Assembly (NCBI RefSeq): GCF_900104765.1
Contig: NZ_LT629737.1
Coordinates: forward strand, 3,100,001-3,164,000
DNA: 64,000 bases
Source: Gillisia sp. Hel1_33_143
Lineage (GTDB): Bacteria > Bacteroidota > Bacteroidia > Flavobacteriales > Flavobacteriaceae
Direction: 5' to 3'
Below the pieces are notes generated by a model. That model saw nothing but the letters and a program-made list of their open reading frames with translations, had not been told where the DNA came from and did not search any database. Made by a program: the position numbers and the translations under genes. Every line of letters begins with the position of its first letter. Within the stretch, counting starts at the first letter, position 1. Positions 45,080 through 54,062 of this stretch are shown here, one piece after another.

Positions 45080-45121
45080 AATTTTGATTTTTAGTTGATA
45101 ATTGCTTTTAAGATTAACAGA

Positions 45122-46975
45122 TTATTTTGCAGAGAGATCAACATTGCTATTATCTACTTTTGCTGAGTCTTCTGCACTTTTATCACTTACAAAATACATC
45201 TGCATCATCCCTTTATTTTTTACTTCTAAAACTCCTCTATCTTCAAATTGAAATTTTTCCTTTACCAATAAATAGGTAGATTGGGAGATATTTATTTTTC
45301 CGGTCTCAGAACAGGATTCCATTCTAGAAGCCATATTTACTGTATCACCCCAAATGTCATACACAAACTTCTTACTGCCTACAACCCCTGCTATAAGTGG
45401 TCCGGAATTAATTCCTATTCTTATGTCAAAAGAAGCTCCTTTATCTTGAGTGACCGTTTTGGCACTTTCTACATAATCCAGCATTTCTATAGCAGCATTA
45501 ATAATTTTAGTTGCATGATCTTCTAGCGGAAAAGGAACGCCACCAGCACACATATAGGCATCTCCAACGGTTTTGATTTTCTCTAAACCATACTTCTCTA
45601 CGATCTTGTCAAATTTTGAGAAATACAGATCTACAGTTGCCACCAGGTCTTCTGGAGGGAGATTCTCTGCATAATGCGTAAAACCTACAAAATCTGTAAA
45701 TAAGACACTTACTGCGTTAAATTTCTTTGCTTTTACTTTACCTGTTTCTTTCAATTCCTGAGCAGTTTCAGCAGGCAAGATATTGAGCAATAAATGTTCA
45801 GATCTGTTTTTTTCTCGCTCAATGATCAATTTTGTTCTACGTATAAATCTATTTCTTCGGTAGAGTCCGAATGCCAGTAACAACAGTAAAAAGCAAGCAA
45901 TGACTATAGCTATAACAATGTTTTTCTGATATCGTTTTTGCTGACTCAAAAGATCTACCTCCGCCTGTTTTTGAGATACTTCAAAGTCTGTTCTAAGATC
46001 AGCCATTTCTCTTATAGATCTAATATTCCTAAAACTATCTCTGTAGGTTATATAATCTTTATAATATCTAAAAGATCTGGAGGTGTCTTTTGTTTTCTCG
46101 TAAAGCTCAGAAAGTTTGAGGTTTGCTTCAGCTATAGAATTCTTAAATCCATAAGTATGTGCAGCTTCCAAAGCTCGTTCTGCATAAATCTTTGCTCTGG
46201 CATCGTCTCCATTTTCTGAATAAACATTTGCCAGGGAGATCAAAAATTCTGATACAGCATCATAGGCATTAATATTTCTTAGCAACGTAATAGCCGCATT
46301 CAGGTTTTCTTCTGCCTGAAAATGATTACCCATTTTGGCGTTTATTGTTCCTAAATTGCCGAGACTATAGGCTCTCCCTATATTATAACCTTTCCTTCTA
46401 AAAATAGCTTCAGATTCTTTAGTATAGATCTTTGCTGAATCTATTTTCCCTGATCTTAAGTATTCATCTCCGGCATTAAATAGTGCTCCCGCTAAAGTGA
46501 TAGAGTCTTCACTCTCTCTTAAGATCTTAATTCCTCTACCATAGTAGATCTCTGCATTAGACGAATTTCCGTTAAGAGAATACACATTCCCAATCTCTAT
46601 ATTGCATTTTGCAATGTGCAAGGGACTTTCTGCTATTATAGCATATCGCAAACTGATAAAATATTCTTTTAACGCCTTGTCATAAACTCCCTTCAACCTA
46701 TAAGCATTTCCTTTTTGGAGATATCCATTATGCAACATTAGAGTGGAATCTTCTGATCTGGCAATCTTTATCAAAAGATTTGAATATTTAAAAATACTAT
46801 CCGGATTCGCTTCTGCTGCTGCAATATCAGAAAGCAACTCCAAATCTTTAGTAACCTCACCCTGATTGCGGTACACATTTTTTAAACTATCTGCCAATTT
46901 TGGATTTTGCGCTGCAACTCCAAAAACCAGAAAAGAAAATAATGTAGTAAGGGTATATTTTCTTAAATTCTGCAT
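45122..46975 (-). CDS. TPR-containing adenylate/guanylate cyclase
   Basis: The protein has a signal peptide, an N-terminal periplasmic array of TPR-like helices (about 40-330), and one transmembrane helix (IVIAIVIACFLLLLLAFGLY). A C-terminal class III cyclase domain follows, with VLFTDFVGFT, the metal Asp pair and KTVGDAYMCAGG. Start MQNLRKYT is chosen because it gives a clean signal peptide; an in-frame ATG 24 bp upstream (46999) is the alternative. It would make cAMP or cGMP in response to a periplasmic signal. This layout is common in Bacteroidota. Confidence 0.88.
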   Translation of the reverse strand: MQNLRKYTLTTLFSFLVFGVAAQNPKLADSLKNVYRNQGEVTKDLELLSDIAAAEANPDSIFKYSNLLIKIARSEDSTLMLHNGYLQKGNAYRLKGVYDKALKEYFISLRYAIIAESPLHIAKCNIEIGNVYSLNGNSSNAEIYYGRGIKILRESEDSITLAGALFNAGDEYLRSGKIDSAKIYTKESEAIFRRKGYNIGRAYSLGNLGTINAKMGNHFQAEENLNAAITLLRNINAYDAVSEFLISLANVYSENGDDARAKIYAERALEAAHTYGFKNSIAEANLKLSELYEKTKDTSRSFRYYKDYITYRDSFRNIRSIREMADLRTDFEVSQKQAEVDLLSQQKRYQKNIVIAIVIACFLLLLLAFGLYRRNRFIRRTKLIIEREKNRSEHLLLNILPAETAQELKETGKVKAKKFNAVSVLFTDFVGFTHYAENLPPEDLVATVDLYFSKFDKIVEKYGLEKIKTVGDAYMCAGGVPFPLEDHATKIINAAIEMLDYVESAKTVTQDKGASFDIRIGINSGPLIAGVVGSKKFVYDIWGDTVNMASRMESCSETGKINISQSTYLLVKEKFQFEDRGVLEVKNKGMMQMYFVSDKSAEDSAKVDNSNVDLSAK

Positions 46976-46999
46976 ATGTCTATAAGCTATGTGGCGCAA

Positions 47000-47430
47000 T
47001 ATTTCTTACGCATGTAATTAAATCTATCTTATTTAAGAATCTTAAGGGGAAGATCTAAATTCTAAGAATCTCTTGCATCTTAGAAGTATCGATGATAATT
47101 ATTTTAATCTTTTAAGATACCGTGGAGTGTATCTTACTATCAATCAAGTTACTAAAGTTAATCGTGGCAAATTACCAATTTCGGTGAAATGTAGTTAATA
47201 ACTGACTAACGCACAGATAGTTATAATTTGTAAGAAATTTAATCGTCATTGAATCGTTAAAAACCTACAATTAAGATCATGTCAATACTCAAATTGAAGA
47301 AAATCTCTAAATATGAATCTGGTTCATTTAAAATATATTAACATAAAATGCTATTATTTAGAACGTTAGAACCAATATTATCATTTAAAATTAGTAAGTT
47401 AGATAGATATCTTTATTAAAATCTAACCTT
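47000..47430. other. Divergent intergenic region with an inverted repeat
   Basis: A 431-bp stretch between the divergent cyclase and YitT-family genes, so it should hold both promoters. It contains a perfect 8-bp inverted repeat TTCTAAGA/TCTTAGAA with a 10-bp spacer (47060-47085), a possible operator. No gene is seen. Confidence 0.4.
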
Positions 47431-48372
47431 ATGAATACAACCGATAGAGTAAATTGGAGATCTATATTTTCAATTTCTTCCATTCTATACTCTGTGCTTG
47501 GTGTATTTGCGGCGATGATTGCTTTAGAAGGTTTTATGTTGCCAAATCACTTTATAGATGGTGGCATTACAGGAATTTCCATAGTATCAGAATCTCTTTT
47601 TGGTATCCCTTTTACCATATTCTTAATTTTCTACAATCTTCCTTTCCTTATTTTAGGTTATAAAAGAATAGGAAAAACATTTGCAGTAAGAGCATTTCTG
47701 GCTATAGTTCTTCTTACCCTATTAATGTATTTTATAGAAATACCTGCATTTACCAATGATAAGGTTCTAATAGCCGTGTTTGGCGGATTTCTAATTGGGC
47801 TAGGTATTGGTCTAGTAATTAGAGGTGGTGGTGTGTTAGATGGCTTGGAGATCATTGCTTTTTATACTACAAGAAATTCTAGTTTCTCTACAGGAGAGAT
47901 CATTTTGGCTTTTAATGCGGTTATTTTTATAATCTCAGCTTTCGTATTTAGTGTAGAAACTGCTATGTATTCCTTTCTTGTTTATTTTACGGCTATGAAA
48001 ACATCAGATTATGTGGTAGATGGATTTGAAGAATTTACAGCCTTAAATATTATCTCTAAAGAATGTGATGAAGTTAAAGCTTTAATCGTTAAAGATCTTG
48101 GAAAAGCCATTACCGTATACAGAGGAGAACGTGGGTATTTGCCAGATTCTTTTGATATTAAATATGACTGTGACATTGTTATGACCATAGTTTCTAGACT
48201 GGAAATTCATAGGCTAAAAGAAGCCATATTAAAAATTGATGCAGATGCCTTTTTCTACGTCCAACGTATAAAAGAAGTAAAAGGAGGTATAGGAAAACAT
48301 ACTAAAGACGCGTTTAATGAACAATCTATTTTATCAGATATCTCAAAGCGTGATGTTAAGGCTGGAAAATGA
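47431..48372 (+). CDS. YitT-family membrane protein
   Basis: A 313-aa protein with five or six membrane helices in the N-terminal 190 residues (DUF161/YitT type, with GFMLPNHFIDGGITGIS). A cytosolic DUF2179 domain lies at the C-terminus (VTVYRGERGYLPDS-like strand-turn and TIVSRLEIHRLKEAI). It probably transports or senses a small ligand; the exact role is unknown. The HD-domain gene overlaps its 3' end. Confidence 0.88.
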   Translation: MNTTDRVNWRSIFSISSILYSVLGVFAAMIALEGFMLPNHFIDGGITGISIVSESLFGIPFTIFLIFYNLPFLILGYKRIGKTFAVRAFLAIVLLTLLMYFIEIPAFTNDKVLIAVFGGFLIGLGIGLVIRGGGVLDGLEIIAFYTTRNSSFSTGEIILAFNAVIFIISAFVFSVETAMYSFLVYFTAMKTSDYVVDGFEEFTALNIISKECDEVKALIVKDLGKAITVYRGERGYLPDSFDIKYDCDIVMTIVSRLEIHRLKEAILKIDADAFFYVQRIKEVKGGIGKHTKDAFNEQSILSDISKRDVKAGK

Positions 48373-48907
48373 ATTGCCTAAATATCTCACGTATCATGCC
48401 CCCTATCACACCAAATATGTGTTGGACAGAGCTGTCTTTATAGCTAAGGAAGAAAATATTGAAGAAGAAGATCTGTTTCTCTTAAAAGTGGCTGCTCTTT
48501 ATCATGATACAGGATTCACAGTGAATAGAGAAGACCATGAGGCTATTAGTTGCAAAATTGCAAATAAAGAACTACCCACCTTCGGCATTCATAAAGATCA
48601 GATTGAAATAATATGCGGACTTATAAGAGCTACTAAAATACCGCAAAGTCCGAAGAATAAGTTAGAAAAAGTATTAGCAGACGCAGATCTGGAGTACCTG
48701 GGAACAGATAAGTTTCAAGAATTTGGTGATAAACTATATCACGAGCTTTTGCATTATGAACCAAAGTTAGATTTACAGAAGTGGAACGAAATACAATATG
48801 ATTTTGTGAAGAATCATAAATATCATACCGCATATGGCAGAAAATATCTGGAGCCAAAGAAACAGGAAAATCTGAGGATTCTATTAGATAAAATGCATCA
48901 ATTATAA
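48317..48907 (+). CDS. HD-domain phosphohydrolase
   Basis: A 196-aa protein with the HD-family metal motif: TYHAPYHTKYVLD, then KVAALYHDTGF and a distal Asp in LADADLEYLG. Likely substrates are phosphoesters such as (p)ppGpp or nucleotides. The start used here overlaps YitT by 56 bp; ATG at 48353 (MLRLENELP) would leave a 20-bp overlap and is equally likely. Confidence 0.82.
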   Translation: MNNLFYQISQSVMLRLENELPKYLTYHAPYHTKYVLDRAVFIAKEENIEEEDLFLLKVAALYHDTGFTVNREDHEAISCKIANKELPTFGIHKDQIEIICGLIRATKIPQSPKNKLEKVLADADLEYLGTDKFQEFGDKLYHELLHYEPKLDLQKWNEIQYDFVKNHKYHTAYGRKYLEPKKQENLRILLDKMHQL

Positions 48908-49131
48908 TTAGGATGTCAATAACTTAAACTTAGGTTATCTCCCCTCAAATTTTATTAAATATTACAGTGTTTTAGATTTTGAATATGCCGCATTATACTT
49001 ATTGACAGAGTATTTAAAATTGAAGAATAAATCTTTAGCAGAATATGCAAACTGCTAAATTTAATATCAGAATTAAGTGTATTTTGCGTACGTATTTTAA
49101 CATTTGTTGAACAAGCTGAATTTTGGTGATA

Positions 49132-51486
49132 ATGAATAATTTAAAGGATAAAACTGAAAAATATTTAGTTACAGATGGGTTTAACCAATTAAAAGATACT
49201 CTTAATGATCAGTCCTTTTTATTGATGATCATTGATATAGAGAACTTTCGCTTAGATTATTTCAATCATTTATATCCTTTTTGGTCTAATAAATCTAGTA
49301 ATGAGTATTCTTCCACAGAGGATTGTCTTTTTAAAAAGATAATTCATCCAGATGAATATTTACAGTTTATTGCTCATTTAAAGGAGTGTAATGATCTTCT
49401 TGTTGGGCAAGAAAAGGTTTCTTATTTCCACATCTTAAATAAGGAAGGCTATTATGATAAACACTGCTTTATAGATAGAATCTACAAAGGTTTACCTAAT
49501 TGCCAACATCAGCAAATCATAAGCATTGCTCAAAAGGTGGAGACAGAGCAGGATTTATTGGACAAAAAGAAAAATCATATTGAAAACTTAGAGTCAAATT
49601 CCAATAGATACCAGCAAATTCTTTCTACCATAGATGAAGCTTACTGCATTATAGAAATGATCTTCGATTTTGAAGGAAATGCTATCGATTATCTCTTTAC
49701 AGAAAATAATAATGCTTTTGAAGCTCAGGTGGTGCTGCCAAATGCCATTGGACAAACCATGAAAGAAATGATCCCAGATCATGAAAATAAATGGTTTGAA
49801 ATTTATGGAAAAGTGGTTAAAACCGGTGAATCTATAAGATTTCAAGAGAATGCTGAAAAACTAGATAATACCTGGTTAGATGTTTATGCCTTTAAACTTG
49901 GAGGTAAAAACAGCCAGAGTGTAGCGGTAATGTTCTTTAATATAACCGAGAGAAAGAAACAAGAGCTTGGCCTTCTTAAAGAAAAAGGAGATCTAGAGAT
50001 TTCAGCAAAAAAAACCAAAAGAAAATTAAGAGAGAACAACGATCTTTTGCAGATGGTTTTTGATTCTACCAATCTAGGAATTGCTGTTTTTTCTATTATT
50101 TATGATGCTCAGGGAAATCCTGAAGATTTCAAATTTATACGTGTTAATGAGGTTTTGAATAATATGTATAAGAATGTGAACCATTTAGGGAAAACTTATT
50201 CAACATCTTCTAATTTAGGATTAGAGCTTGGAGTTTTGGCAATGTTCAAAAGGGCTGTAACAGATGGTAAAAACCAGGATGAAGAGTTCTATGTAAACAA
50301 AGAAGGCTACAATAATTGGTTTAGAATGACAGCTCGAATTCAGGACAAACTTTTAATAAGTACTATAGAAGATATTACAGACCGTAAAAAAGAATCTCAG
50401 CAATTAGAAGAAACTATTAGATTTAAGCAGCAATTAATAACCACCTCTCCAGAAACTGTTATTATAATAAATCTAAATTCTTATACGGTACGTTACATAA
50501 ATAAAGATATTTATCCAGAAGAAAATCTTACCAAAGAAAGTATCCAAGGCATGCCCATTGGCAATATATTACCATACATTCATCCCAGAGACAGAGAGAA
50601 GATCATGAATCTTCATAAGAAGTTATTAAAATCATCAGAAGATGATATTTACGATCTGGACCTTAGAATGAAATTTGACGATTTGGAATGGGAATGGTTT
50701 AGCGTTAGAGGAAAAATATTTCATAGAAGAGATGAACACTGGGTAGATGAATATGTGCTCTTAATAAGAAATATAACCAATCAAAAGAATATTCAAAAAG
50801 CCTTGATTAGTGCAGAAAAATTATCTATTCAGGGTGAAATCGCTAGAACCTTGGCTCATGAACTAAGAAATCCTTTGGCAAGTATTGGTCTGGCGACAGA
50901 AGTTATTAGAAAGAAGTTAGAACTTATGGCTAATAATGAATTTAAAAATTATCTAGGAATACTTAATAGAAGTACAAAAACTTTAAACAATCTAGTAACC
51001 AACCTTTTAAATTCTTCAAATTATACTCCTGCAAAGCTGAAAAAAGCAGACCTTGGTAAAATTATAGACATTACCGTAGAGAAAGCTTCAGATAGAATAT
51101 ACCTTTCTGGAATTAAGGTGGTAAAGAATTATGAAGGTTTATTTCCTATTCTGGCAGATCAGGAAAAATTGATCATTGCTTTACTAAATATTGTTGTAAA
51201 TGCCAGTGAAGCTACCACTCCAGATAAAGGCCTGATAACTCTGGATATCAAAGAACATAAAACAGATTTTATGCTAAGCATTTCAGATAACGGGCATGGC
51301 TTGGAGAAAGATCAGATAGATCATCTTTTTGAAGCTTTCTATACCAATAAAGCTACAGGAGTTGGTGTTGGCCTGAATTCTGTAAAAAGTATTTTAGAGG
51401 AGCATGATGCTAAGATAAAGGTGGAAAGTAAGCCAAATTTGGGTACTACTTTTAAGATCTACTTTCATAACGCGAATTTGAAATAA
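49132..51486 (+). CDS. PAS-domain sensor histidine kinase
   Basis: A soluble-looking kinase of 784 aa with three or four PAS-like domains (about 160-290, 305-420, 425-560). The H-box is ARTLAHELRNPLASIGLA, followed by a catalytic ATPase domain (NIVVNASEA, SDNGHGL, GVGVGLNSVKSI). No membrane helix is evident, so it probably senses a cytosolic signal. Start at ATG 49132 (MNNLKDK) is preferred over TTG 49123. No cognate response regulator is adjacent. Confidence 0.88.
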   Translation: MNNLKDKTEKYLVTDGFNQLKDTLNDQSFLLMIIDIENFRLDYFNHLYPFWSNKSSNEYSSTEDCLFKKIIHPDEYLQFIAHLKECNDLLVGQEKVSYFHILNKEGYYDKHCFIDRIYKGLPNCQHQQIISIAQKVETEQDLLDKKKNHIENLESNSNRYQQILSTIDEAYCIIEMIFDFEGNAIDYLFTENNNAFEAQVVLPNAIGQTMKEMIPDHENKWFEIYGKVVKTGESIRFQENAEKLDNTWLDVYAFKLGGKNSQSVAVMFFNITERKKQELGLLKEKGDLEISAKKTKRKLRENNDLLQMVFDSTNLGIAVFSIIYDAQGNPEDFKFIRVNEVLNNMYKNVNHLGKTYSTSSNLGLELGVLAMFKRAVTDGKNQDEEFYVNKEGYNNWFRMTARIQDKLLISTIEDITDRKKESQQLEETIRFKQQLITTSPETVIIINLNSYTVRYINKDIYPEENLTKESIQGMPIGNILPYIHPRDREKIMNLHKKLLKSSEDDIYDLDLRMKFDDLEWEWFSVRGKIFHRRDEHWVDEYVLLIRNITNQKNIQKALISAEKLSIQGEIARTLAHELRNPLASIGLATEVIRKKLELMANNEFKNYLGILNRSTKTLNNLVTNLLNSSNYTPAKLKKADLGKIIDITVEKASDRIYLSGIKVVKNYEGLFPILADQEKLIIALLNIVVNASEATTPDKGLITLDIKEHKTDFMLSISDNGHGLEKDQIDHLFEAFYTNKATGVGVGLNSVKSILEEHDAKIKVESKPNLGTTFKIYFHNANLK

Positions 51487-51599
51487 AATTATGTTACATT
51501 TTTTATCATTTAGTCTTTTAAGTTTAAACATTTTTATAAATTTAATGATATAGCAAAAAAAATTAATACAGCTTCAATTGTCTTAATCCCCTACGATTT

Positions 51600-52694
51600 A
51601 TGCCAAAGTTTGAAAGATTTTCTGCTGTAACCAATAAATCATATCTTTTGGAGAACTTTTTTCAATATTCTCGTGATTTTTTATGCGTTGCAGGGTACGA
51701 TGGATACTTTAAAAATGTAAATCCTGCCTTTATTGAACTTTTGGGTTATACCGAGAGAGAGATGCTAAGCAAACCAATTAGCGAATTCATATATAAAGAA
51801 GATAGAACAGTTACGTTAGAGAATAGAAATAGTTTAAAGCGAAATATACCTTTGTTAAACTTTGAAAATAGGTATGTTTCTAAAGAAGGAGCTATTATCT
51901 GGTTATCATGGACCTCCATTCCAGAACCAGAGAATGAAATTGTATATGCAATAGCAAAAGATGTAACCTATATTAAGAGTAAGGAATTAGAAAGAAATGA
52001 ATTACTTACTAACCTAACCAAAGCCAATTCAGACCTTAAACAGCTAAGTTATACCTCCTCCCATGACCTTAGATCTCCGGTAAATAACATGTTGTCTCTC
52101 TTAGAATTATTAGACCTTTCCAAGATTGATGATGAAGAATCTCTTAAATATCTGGAATTAATTAAACATTCTGCAGTTACTTTAAAAGCCACTATAGACC
52201 AACAGGTAGATCAGTTTGCTATACAGGATAGTTTAATTGTAAAGGTAGAAGAACTTAATGTTGAGAAGATTTTAAATGATACACTGGCTTCTATTAGATC
52301 TCTTATTACCAAATCTGGAGTTAAGATCCATGTAAATTTTTCTGAATTTACCCACCTAAAATTCAATGGTTCTTATTTACATAGCATCTTTCTAAATTTG
52401 ATCTCAAATTCCATTAAATATGCTCAACCCGGAATTACTCCCAGAGTTTCCATTGCAGCTGTAAAATCTGAAGATTGCAAGCAACTTATTTTTAGCGATA
52501 ATGGTCTAGGTTTTAATTTAGATATGGTGAAAGATAGGATCTTTGGTTTACATCAAAAGTTCCATAATCATATAGATAGTAAAGGCATAGGTCTGTATTT
52601 GGTATATAATCACATTACCAGTTTAGGCGGTAAAATAACTGTAGAAAGTGAGGTGAATCAAGGAACTACATTTGTTCTAAGTTTCCCCAGATAA
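51600..52694 (+). CDS. PAS-domain sensor histidine kinase, short form
   Basis: A 364-aa protein. One PAS domain (about 20-130; YDGYFKNVNPAFIELLGYTEREM) precedes H-box SSHDLRSPVNNML, N-box LISNSIKYA and GIGLYLVYNHI. It has no membrane segment. It is encoded after the other PAS kinase with a 113-bp gap, possibly in the same signalling network. No response regulator is seen nearby. Confidence 0.88.
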   Translation: MPKFERFSAVTNKSYLLENFFQYSRDFLCVAGYDGYFKNVNPAFIELLGYTEREMLSKPISEFIYKEDRTVTLENRNSLKRNIPLLNFENRYVSKEGAIIWLSWTSIPEPENEIVYAIAKDVTYIKSKELERNELLTNLTKANSDLKQLSYTSSHDLRSPVNNMLSLLELLDLSKIDDEESLKYLELIKHSAVTLKATIDQQVDQFAIQDSLIVKVEELNVEKILNDTLASIRSLITKSGVKIHVNFSEFTHLKFNGSYLHSIFLNLISNSIKYAQPGITPRVSIAAVKSEDCKQLIFSDNGLGFNLDMVKDRIFGLHQKFHNHIDSKGIGLYLVYNHITSLGGKITVESEVNQGTTFVLSFPR

Positions 52695-52838
52695 TTTCAA
52701 ATTTCTAAATTGCGACTTTGCCCTTTTTTAAAAAAGAAAACTTCCTAATAAATCCTAGTTATTACTAAGCTTAAATTCTTATTTTTCGGAATACAGAATA
52801 TAAACCTACTTTCATAGCTGGCAAATACTATAATTAGA

Positions 52839-54062
52839 ATGAAAATTCTTCATACTGCCGATTGGCATATCGGTAAAAAATTACATAAACACGAACTGAG
52901 CAAAGATTTTGACCTTTTTACAGATTGGTTAAAGGAAGTGATCGTTAAAGAAAGTATAGATCTTTTATTGATTTCCGGAGACATCTTTGATCTTGCAAAC
53001 CCTTCGTCAGAAGCTAGAACTCAATATTACAAAGCGCTAATAAAGCTACAAAAGCTTAACTGCAAGATAATAGCTACTGGAGGAAATCATGATTCTCCTA
53101 CAATGCTCGATGCTCCTAAAGAAATTTTGAAAGCTTTAGACATGGAAGTTATTGGAGGATTGCCTAAAGAACTTGAAGATACTATCATTCCTGTAAAAAA
53201 TGAACAAGGAAATATAGAAGTTATAGTTGCTGCAATACCATTTTTAAGAGATGCAGATCTTAGATCTGGCACCAGTGCCTCAACTTATGAGGAGCGGTTG
53301 CAAGCAATAAGAGAAGGTATAAAAAACGTTTTTTTAGATGCTTGGGAAATTTGTGAGACCAATTACCCGGACATTCCCGTAATTGCAATGGGGCATTTGT
53401 TTACAGCAGGGTCTGATACCTCCGAAAGTGAACGAGATATACAAATAGGAAATCAGGCTGCCTTTAACGCCTTACAGTTTGGAGAGAATTTCAAGTATAT
53501 AGCTTTAGGACATATTCATAAACCTCAAAGAGTTTCTGCCAATATCCCAATTTTCTACTCTGGTTCTCCCTTGCCCTTATCTTTTAGTGAGCGTAAGGAT
53601 GAAAAGAGAATTTTGATCTTAGATACAACAAAATCTTGGGAACCTGAAAGTATAAATATTCCAATATTTAGAAGGCTCTTAAGAATAAGTGGTACCCTAC
53701 AAGAAATACAGCAGAAGTTAGAAGAATTGATTTTTATGGGTCAATTAGATTCTTTGATAGAAATTGATATGATTGAATTTCAATATGATGCACAAAAGAT
53801 ATACATGCTAGATCAATTGGTTAATAATTTTGATAAGAACGGGTTTGAAATTGTAAAGCAAAGAGCTCAATTTACAAATCAAGTTAAAGGTACATCAGAA
53901 TTATATTCGGAAAATCAACAGCTAGAAGATCTAGCACCTAAAGATGTTTTCTTAGAACTTATTGCTAATCATGCATATAATGATGAGCAAAAAAAAGAGA
54001 TCCTAAGTGCTTTTGATGAAATAATGGAAGAAGTTCAACATGCTGAAAAATCTGATCAATGA
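52839..54062 (+). CDS. sbcD: Exonuclease SbcD (Mre11-like nuclease subunit)
   Basis: A 407-aa calcineurin-like phosphoesterase with TADWHIGKKLH, ISGDIFD, GGNHDSP, GHLFTAG and GHIHKPQ, the complete metal-ligand set. With SbcC it cuts hairpins and blocked DNA ends. It overlaps sbcC by ATGA (54059-54062). Confidence 0.95.
   Translation: MKILHTADWHIGKKLHKHELSKDFDLFTDWLKEVIVKESIDLLLISGDIFDLANPSSEARTQYYKALIKLQKLNCKIIATGGNHDSPTMLDAPKEILKALDMEVIGGLPKELEDTIIPVKNEQGNIEVIVAAIPFLRDADLRSGTSASTYEERLQAIREGIKNVFLDAWEICETNYPDIPVIAMGHLFTAGSDTSESERDIQIGNQAAFNALQFGENFKYIALGHIHKPQRVSANIPIFYSGSPLPLSFSERKDEKRILILDTTKSWEPESINIPIFRRLLRISGTLQEIQQKLEELIFMGQLDSLIEIDMIEFQYDAQKIYMLDQLVNNFDKNGFEIVKQRAQFTNQVKGTSELYSENQQLEDLAPKDVFLELIANHAYNDEQKKEILSAFDEIMEEVQHAEKSDQ

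Noticed and set aside
47028-47040. A 13-nt match (CTTATTTAAGAAT) to the start of the proposed guide RNA
   Set aside because: The match is AT-rich, stops after 12 guide bases, and is preceded by C instead of G. It probably arose by chance; no full-length target for the guide is visible in the window.
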